Source of the DNA: Amblyomma americanum
Taxonomy: Eukaryota; Arthropoda; Arachnida; Ixodida; Ixodidae
Direction of reading: 5' to 3'
DNA length: 64,000 nt
Assembly: GCF_052857255.1 (NCBI RefSeq)
Contig: NC_135498.1
Location: 161,720,124-161,784,123 of the forward strand
Shown: piece after piece, positions 57,120 to 64,000 of the stretch
Numbering within the stretch: the stretch's first letter is position 1
How the letters are laid out: each line of letters opens with the position of its first letter
Translations under genes and position numbers: made by a program
Notes under the pieces: generated by a model
What the model saw: only the letters and a program-made list of their open reading frames with translations
Databases searched by the model: none
Told to the model about the DNA's origin: nothing

Positions 57120-58440
57120 CTTCCAGAGAGGCCAGAAATCTGGGCGGCACTTAAGCCTTTCACCGCAATGCTCACTGAGGCCCGTGCAACTGCTAACGTG
57201 CTGACTCACAGGATCGACAATGGCTGTGGCCACCCGATCAGTTTCAACCTTTGTCGTCTGAGCATCCACCAGCCAGAGCTTACGGCGAAGTTCTCGGCGA
57301 AATGGTGGTCACGGCTGCAGTAAGAACTTCGAAAGGTCCTCGGGCTTTTCTCTATGTTCTAGCACCGAGAACTAAATGGCGCGGCATGATTGTATGTCGA
57401 CTATAGGCGGTTGAATGCTGTGCCAGCCCAATACTCGTAGCCTTTTCCATCGATCAACTGTTTTATCTACTCCGCTTAGCGAAGTCTTTCATTATGCTAA
57501 ATATTAACAAGGGTATCTACAAATATATATAGACCACGGTGATGCCAACAAGAGTGCACTCAATTGCCGTCGAGTGCTGTTAGAATTTGTACGATTGCCC
57601 TATGGTGTAATGGATATCGGGCTTTGGGATGGTAAATCAACTACACGATCGAATACATGGATGAGCTGGTAGTCCTTTCGGAAACCTAAAGAGTGACATC
57701 ATCCATATGACAACTGTTTTCCAACGAGTGCAGGAGGCAGACATCATCATAAACCCCCGAAATGTTCAGTTGGAATCGAGTAGGATAAACCTCCTTGGTT
57801 TCATTGGTGAACAAGGCATGATCCGGCCAGACGAGGAAAATATCCGGGTCACGCTGTAGCTCACAGCCCCAACAGGCATCAAAAGCCTCTAGCAATTTTT
57901 AGGCACAATTGCCTCCTATTGACACTTCAACCCTAACTGCGCTGACCTAGCAATTCTCCTCAGCAGCACCCCGAAGGTGCCAGTTGGTCCTGGAATGCCA
58001 CGGAGCATGTATCGTTGGGGAGCTGTCAATGGCTATCGCTGGCAACACACGTCTTCGACTCCTCGGCCTTAACTTGCCCGTTCCCATGCACACTGATGGA
58101 AGTGAGTGTGGCATCGGCGTTTGTGTGCATAAGGAGTATCAAGGAAGCTGTGACCTCTAGCGTTCGCAAGTCACACTGTGACGCGAACAGAAGAGATCTA
58201 TTCTCTAGCAAAGAAATTGCTTGCCATTTGTATTTGCACTCAGGAAGTAGACATATATTTGGATGAAGCTCAGTTTATTACTCAGACTGGTTGTCAGGCA
58301 TCTTTGTGGTTGTCAAAACTGCAAAACACAGTCAGGCACTTTTCCTGCTGGTCGCTTGCTCTCCTGAAGTATAATGATGGGGTGGTAAAACGGTGGGGCA
58401 ACTTAAGCAATTCTTAAGAGGATAATGCGATAGCATTAGG
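57120..58440 (+). pseudogene. Gypsy E: RT and RNase H relic
   Basis: Plus-strand reading across frames: pre-RT block (HRIDNGCGHPISFNLCRLSI, 57207-57266), YVDYRRLNAVP (57393-57425), FVRLPYGVMD (57588-57617), and the active-site box EYMDELVV with Glu for the last Asp (57651-57674). Then come the thumb (QEADIIINPRNVQLESSRIN and LLGFIGEQGMIRPDEE, 57730-57840) and RNase H (MHTDGSECGIGV, 58086-58121; SKLQNTV later). Many stops are present. The integrase part lies about 0.8 kb downstream. Confidence 0.75.
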
Positions 58441-59265
58441 GCGTTTTCTTTGATTCGAGCATGATGGGACACGCCGTATCTCTACCGAGAGCAGCTTACC
58501 ACTGCAGCTCAATCGCGCTCAAATCCGGTATTCTCCGGATTTGAGTGCCATCTTAAATTTTCGGTTCTAAATTTTAGAGGGGGCCAAATTATCTCTTTTT
58601 CGGAATCAGGAATTTTTAAGACATCTGGCAGGGGGCTCTCTTGTGACAGAGCCGCTTGCGACTGTCTCTCGCACCAGCACGCTGCCTCTATAGCAGATTT
58701 TGCGGCATTATCCTGTCTAGTACGGATTTTCTCTCAGTCTTAGATTGGGGATCCTAAATTTTGAGAAATGCGCAGTTTTTATTATTTCTTAAATTAAATT
58801 GTGTACAATACTATTCTCCAATTTTTGAATGAGAGAATATGCTGGTATCCTGTGGACAGAGTTCAATTGACGACAGGCGTAATACTGTGGCGGTATGTAC
58901 AAAAAAAGATTCTTCAGGGAATTAGCTGATGCCCTGTCCTGAGCTCCACTACATGGGGATGGCGAGTTAACACCCCACGTCGTGGCTGTTGTAATGCCCG
59001 CATATGGCTGGGGCAGACTGGTCTGCCGTCAACAGCTACTCAACGCCGTGCTTACTGACGACCAGAGCCAATATGTCAATGCCTGAACAGCACCTGCACC
59101 GACCAGAGCGTTGCACCTACCGGCAGCTACATCTGCTACAAAAAAAGCAACGAATGCCTCGTTTTGTGGTGTATGCCTCCTGCCGACACGAACAGTGGTG
59201 AGTGCCTATACCGTCTTGTCATTTTTTAAGATCCTCCGCAAGCCTTTTGTAGCAAGAAATCTGTC
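58441..59265. other. Spacer inside Gypsy E, unrecognised
   Basis: Between RNase H and the integrase core, where the HHCC finger should be, no clear motif remains. It may contain an insertion, but I see no TSD or terminal repeats. Confidence 0.3.
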
Positions 59266-59714
59266 ATGTTGTGCCGTGTCTCGACATGGCCGCACACGAG
59301 GATGGACTTCCTGAAACGATCGCTCGCATCTGTTAAACCAGCGGGCCTCATGCAACCTGTGTACACCCGATACACGTGGGAGATTGCCGCCGGCGATGTG
59401 ATGGATTCGAAGTCTAGAACAACTGAATGGAAACGCTCCCCGCTCGTAACTAATCAGTTGTCTAAATCATAGTTTCGTAACCATTGCGCAAGCCCGACAC
59501 AAAGGACAAGCCTTTAGAGACATTCAGTGGCTTTTGCTTTGTGGCACATCTCACCATGGTCAGCGCTACTTATTTCACGAGCAGATTATTCGTTCATACT
59601 TGTGAGACTTTAGGTTTACAGCGCAAAAAGGCAATGCCCTATCATCCTGAAGCCAATATTGCAGAAAGCGTTAACAAGACTTTCACGGAGCGGCATGAGG
59701 GTAGGGACGCCTGA
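59266..59714 (+). pseudogene. Gypsy E: integrase core relic
   Basis: The reading gives KPAGLMQPVYTRYTWEIAAG followed by DVM (first catalytic Asp), then VSATYFTSRLFVHTCETLG (the Asp expected before the TYFTS motif is absent), and AMPYHPEANIAESVNKTFTE with the catalytic Glu (AES). It ends at a stop at 59712-59714. No LTR was found downstream. Confidence 0.72.
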
Positions 59715-62700
59715 CTACAGGAAATGGCCTTGCCAGAAGCACAACAGTAAACCGTCCAGTTGGTTTTATGGTGGCGTCTAGCCTTATCAGTCGCGAGCTC
59801 CGCGTTTTATTGAGAATGTTTTTTGGTGTGCAAACTAGCGCGATATGAAGATAATTACTTTCGTTCCAGCTAAAAATATTTTTGTGTCGTGATGGCAACT
59901 TACACCGAGAGAGACATGCCCATGGAGGATAGACAAATACTTAAGCTAGCTGAGCTGATGTATTTCTTGCAGCCCTCTTGATGAAATAACCAGTATTAGA
60001 GGACATTGATGCAAGTGGGTGAACCCTGAAGCATTCTCCTTCAAATCTTTTTAGGCTCTACACTCATGATCTTTGTAGCTGCCCGGCTGGAACCCTTACG
60101 GAGGCTAGAGATAACTAGGAAATCGCCCTCCTAGAACACTGCCACCAGTACAGCAGGGGCAGCCGATCACTGGAGCTTAGTGATAAAGCAAAAGGGTTTG
60201 CAGCCTCTCTTAATTCCCCAAGGTAATCTGGCCCATGCGGGACCGCAAAACGTTTGTCTCGGCTGTCTTACATGCGTTCTAATACAAAGGAAGGCGGGCA
60301 GACTGGGTCAGACAATCTGACCGACCTCAGAGCGTGCCTTTAGAGAAATCTGTGAGAAGCGCGTATACCCTGCGTTAAATCAGAAAGGAAGACAAGACTG
60401 GAATTTTTTAATGGGCTGCGTTCGGGATCACTAGTGATTAGTAACCTTGCTTTAAGGTTCATATAATTAGTGCCTGTTGCGGCACTGTTTTGCTTTTATA
60501 CCGACATTTTATATGTGCTTTCGGAGCATCTGTTGCGCGACCTGTTACTATTTCGGTGCTGGCCTGGCTATGCTAGATTGCGCCGCAGTGGAGCCGTCTC
60601 AAGCCATGATATATTTTTTTTGTATAATGAGAAGTATTAAGTAACATGCAGGCGATATTTCGACCGAAATATACGCTACTAAAAGGGCCTGCACGTTTAC
60701 GCGAGGCGAAAGGTAGGTAAGCAAAGAAATTATCAGCAATATTTCGCATTAACACTTCTCTGTCGAACAATCAATATGACAATTTTGTCGCCCGGCCGCT
60801 GTTATGATTTAAAAAAATACTTTTGAGTGCGTGCGGCATTACTTTTGCGGCATGTGTGGCAGAAACAGTAATGAGCGCCGAATATTCGCAGCGAGTGCTC
60901 ACATCTTGTGGATGACTGAAAATGGAAAGCTTCACTCAGTTCACCCCTGGCAGCATTAATTACACCGGACAGAATGCTGGTAAAGCAGCTTCATGAAGTA
61001 GGGTGAGTGAAACCTACCGCGACCTTTTCTACAATACAAGCTCCTTAAGAAGAACTTGACGGCAACTAAATGGCGCTTCTGCAGGTGGCGCCATGGTTAG
61101 ACTATGAAAATTCTCGCGATGCCAACTTAAACTGATCTATTGGGGCAAGAAGCTAAACTCCAGCTTCCTCTATGAGTGGCTTGTACACGCTCATTTTCTG
61201 GGCAGTTATTTTTTCTGGTTGGGCGAAATGCAGTGCCTTCTACTCGATAGACCTGTCACAGCATATGGCGGTGATAAAACCTGCATACATGCAGTGAATA
61301 TCCGTGGGGCACAACATTGGTGTACACTGGTAAACACTGCTATAGTCGGTTGCAGCTTAGGAACGAAGGGGGTTTTCACCGTCAAAGCACCCTTTCCAGC
61401 CAACGGCATCGTCCAATTCTCATGGCCATACAGTTGTGACAATGCGGGCAGCGGCGCTATAATGCTTGGAGGGGACGGTCTGTGACCATGAAGGGAGGCG
61501 ACCATCCCATTTTATCTGGCACTGCCTGCGCTGTCAGGTCAACGGGGTCACGAGAACCGGCCGACGCAATTGGCTGGAAGGGGACCCTTTGACTAGGAAA
61601 ACCCGCTTCGTTCTTGAGTTTTATGAGACTCTAGCCGCATATACGCATTCTCCTCTCTGTGAAATCTAAAGAAAGATGTTTTGGCATTCAAAGTCTGCAG
61701 ACATCATGGCAGCGCACAGACGTACCGACAAGTGCACCAAATAAAATCAACAAATCTGAAAGCAAGTTATCCCTCAAAACCGCATTATTTATGCTTTAAA
61801 ACGTTGATTTATTTGTCTTTCGTTGCAAGGATCTCAGACTGCAGGAGCCTTTGATGACTTCATCGAACGAAAGCGATTCTTGGATATGCAGGTAGGTTGC
61901 GATAATACGAGCCCATTAGAATCCTGTAAAAAAGTTGATAGCTCAGGTGAGTAAACATTCTAAGGACATTAGGATAACTCAAGAAAAACAGATGAGGGAC
62001 ACCACCTTGACAATGGTGAACTCGACAATGAGCGTGATCATGGCAGCGCATTCCCGAAAGCCTCGAACCCTAAAGGTGGCGTTACGCGGCGCCGCTTTCA
62101 TAAAAAAATGTGGAAAGGGGGATGTGTCCTTCGCCTTTCCGGAAGCAGGAAAAGCAGCATTAACCCTTTCCACCACGTTGCGGAAAGCAGCACTAACGTA
62201 TCGCCACAAGTAGCGCTCGAGGCTATCGGCAATGCGCTGCCGTGTTCACGCTCTTAAATTTCATGAGAGCACGTTTGCTTTATATACGTGATTACCAATT
62301 CACAGGCAGCTCGTTATGAAAAGGCTTAGAATTTATTTTTGTGTCGTCGCTTGTCCGCGCTGTTTTCGTCATGTTTAAAAGAATTTATTGATTTTTTTAA
62401 GCTGAACAAGCTACTAAGCTTGCGAGAGCTTTGCGACATAAACGTTCAGCATTAGTAGCAGTTCATGTATAATTTTCAGGCCGAAATGCGTCCGCTGAAT
62501 GAAGACAACAGGTAATTAATACTATGTGCGTAGAAAATTCAAGGTTAACTAAAAGAAAGAACTTCATTAGTGCATCGTAATGTCATCTGTTGATTTATTG
62601 AAACACGGTAACTTCTCACGAAATGTCCCAATTATTTATTAATTCCTGGCCGTGCGTTATAAATTTAATTATCTTGAAAATGATAGCTCAAACTGATTTG

Positions 62701-62735
62701 CCAAGCAATCCACTTCGACAATTTGCACAGGCCGT
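59715..62735. other. No gene recognised over about 3 kb
   Basis: Short open frames (for example 61219-61485 + and 61935-62213 +) have no known domain. A small perfect hairpin (ggtcagacaatctgacc, 60306-60322) is present. Confidence 0.4.
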
Positions 62736-62750
62736 TTTTATAGAATGTTT

Positions 62751-62875
62751 GGCTTGATGGGGTTTTATGGGGTTGCATTTCAAATCCATTGAAATGCTAC
62801 CGCCAAGGCCGGGATCAAATCAGAGTCTCTCTGGTCAGCAGCCGAGCACCATAATCCCTGAGTGACCGCGATGAA
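62751..62875 (-). mobile_element. Short tRNA-derived SINE with 15-bp imperfect TSD
   Basis: On the minus strand the element reads a tRNA-like head (cggtcactcagggattatgg, then gctcggctgctgacc), a B-box-like tgatcccgg segment, a short gcatttcaatgg body and a cccataaaacccc tail. It is flanked by ttttatagaat(g/a)ttt at 62736-62750 and 62876-62890, differing at one base. It is about half the length of the copies at 7487 and 33232, so it represents a shorter SINE type or a truncated copy. Confidence 0.8.
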
Positions 62876-62890
62876 TTTTATAGAATATTT

Positions 62891-64000
62891 GTCGTCAAGC
62901 CCAGAATAAAAAGAGGCAGTTTTTCAGCATAGATCATTTGTATTTCTTTCAATCTGTCCCTCGCGAGAACTCTATAAAACATCTAAAATTTAAATATCTA
63001 AAAGAAAACACCTAAAATAAATGCTATATTCAAAGCTTTCTTATGACTGTAATGATCCCGCTATATTACGAACCTGGAAGCACCACCACACAACTAAAGA
63101 AATTTTTTTTCCATTCTGCGCATGCGTTTCTTTTGCACTCAGGAATCTTAATAAAAAGTTATAAATACCACGTTACGAATGTGCGCGTGGGGCCCAGTCC
63201 CGGCATTACTTCTTGTATTTATTTGTTCAAGCTAAAGGCCAAGGCTTCACCGATGGCCAAGCATTTGCAGCTTGTGTAGTGAAGTTGTGGTTTTACTGTA
63301 ACATTGTTCAACTGCGCCAACTAACGGGCACAATACATGCGAGGAATACGATCTGAGGACAGAAAGCCATGCGACATCTCAGTGAGAAATGCTTAAAGCA
63401 CACACTTCTGAATACTCCCAAGGTTTGGAAATGCATCTGCACACATTTTTGCAGAGCACGCTCTTATGCATATTCGATTAAATGTAATTGCTGCACTCAA
63501 GCTTGACGCCAAGTTCCAGCGCAAAAAAAAATATTTGCGTACGATGGCTCACCTAACATGATTGCATCAGTAAATTAGCAAGTGAAAAAAAATTGCTTTA
63601 AATAATAACGGTTTTATAATCAAACAGGTAATTCTGAAAGTCTAATTACCAACGTTTGATACATCGGAGATGCAGATAGCGAGTGATGCCCATTTTAATC
63701 TTGCACCGTCAGAGCAAATTTTGCAATAAAATGTTCGCATTTCATTCGTAAAATTCTACATCAGAAGCAATCATATCTAACTGCACTTACCGTTTCCTCC
63801 GCCCAATGATCCCTCAGCCCGGCCAGTGTCAATTCCGCTGTTTCCTCCTGCGTGGATATTATTAAGTGTTTCAGGCAACCATAGGGTGATAAACAATACC
63901 GTATATACTAATGTGCTCGGAACAACCGACGCTGACACGGATTTGAAACATATGACATTAGTTTTATAATCACGACGGAGATGCATCGAGAGTGATGCCC
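62891..64000. other. No gene recognised
   Basis: AT-rich; open frames at 63043-63279 (+) and 63777-63986 (-) lack known motifs. Confidence 0.4.

Noticed and set aside
1..64000. CRISPR arrays, prokaryotic operons or phage modules
   Set aside because: No regularly spaced repeats and no ribosome-binding-site-led gene series; introns, SINEs and LTR elements show that the DNA is eukaryotic.

Overview
This window reads as arthropod genomic DNA, most probably from a hard tick (Ixodidae, perhaps a metastriate lineage). That is an inference from repeat families I recognise: a tRNA-derived SINE of the Ruka kind, Gypsy elements with a GPY/F-type integrase tail, RNase H-bearing LINEs of the I/R1 sort, and a Penelope-like element with a GIY-YIG domain. 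I found no convincing host protein-coding gene, no rRNA, no stand-alone tRNA gene and no CRISPR array. The window is a repeat-dense intergenic or intronic stretch, and almost every recognisable protein fragment belongs to a transposable element (TE).

Layout. 1-2.4 kb: unassigned sequence with a 186-bp tandem duplication and a promoter-like GC-box/CRE cluster ending in a perfect 20-bp palindrome. 2.4-7.1 kb: a PIF/Harbinger DNA transposon with the usual two convergent genes, a Myb/SANT-like partner (+) and a three-exon DDE transposase (-). The transposase reads open for 370 residues once spliced. 7.5-14.1 kb: a SINE with a perfect 14-bp target-site duplication (TSD), a Gypsy protease-side fragment, then a long LINE (L1 here) interrupted by the 3' end of a second LINE family. 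14.2-21.6 kb: a nested stack. Gypsy A is split by an unclassified insertion (C), and C is split by Gypsy B and also carries a small hairpin element. Gypsy B has two 419-bp LTRs, a 4-bp TSD, and an in-frame deletion that fuses gag directly to RNase H and integrase. 21.6-25.6 kb: an antisense LINE (L2) and a third Gypsy relic (D) broken by an RTE-type LINE tail.

26-39 kb: SINE-tail hairpin, antisense Penelope-like element, antisense LINE (L3), a SINE, a MITE with ~90-bp inverted arms, and a faint second Penelope trace. 39-47 kb: an antisense Gypsy relic followed by an antisense two-ORF LINE (L4). L4 carries an apparently exact 347-bp tandem duplication over its ORF1/ORF2 junction. 48-64 kb: a GC-rich foldback element, a candidate CRE/TATA promoter, an eroded sense-strand Gypsy, and a short antisense SINE with flanking repeats. 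Much of the remainder is AT-rich sequence in which I see nothing.

The elements do not form one pathway. They are layers of insertions whose order can partly be read from nesting and TSDs. Seven of the eight reverse-transcriptase relics examined have an altered or stop-interrupted active-site motif; only the Penelope-like copy keeps it. The gene closest to intact is the Harbinger transposase, and it too carries Gly where the Asp of the GDxGY signature is expected.
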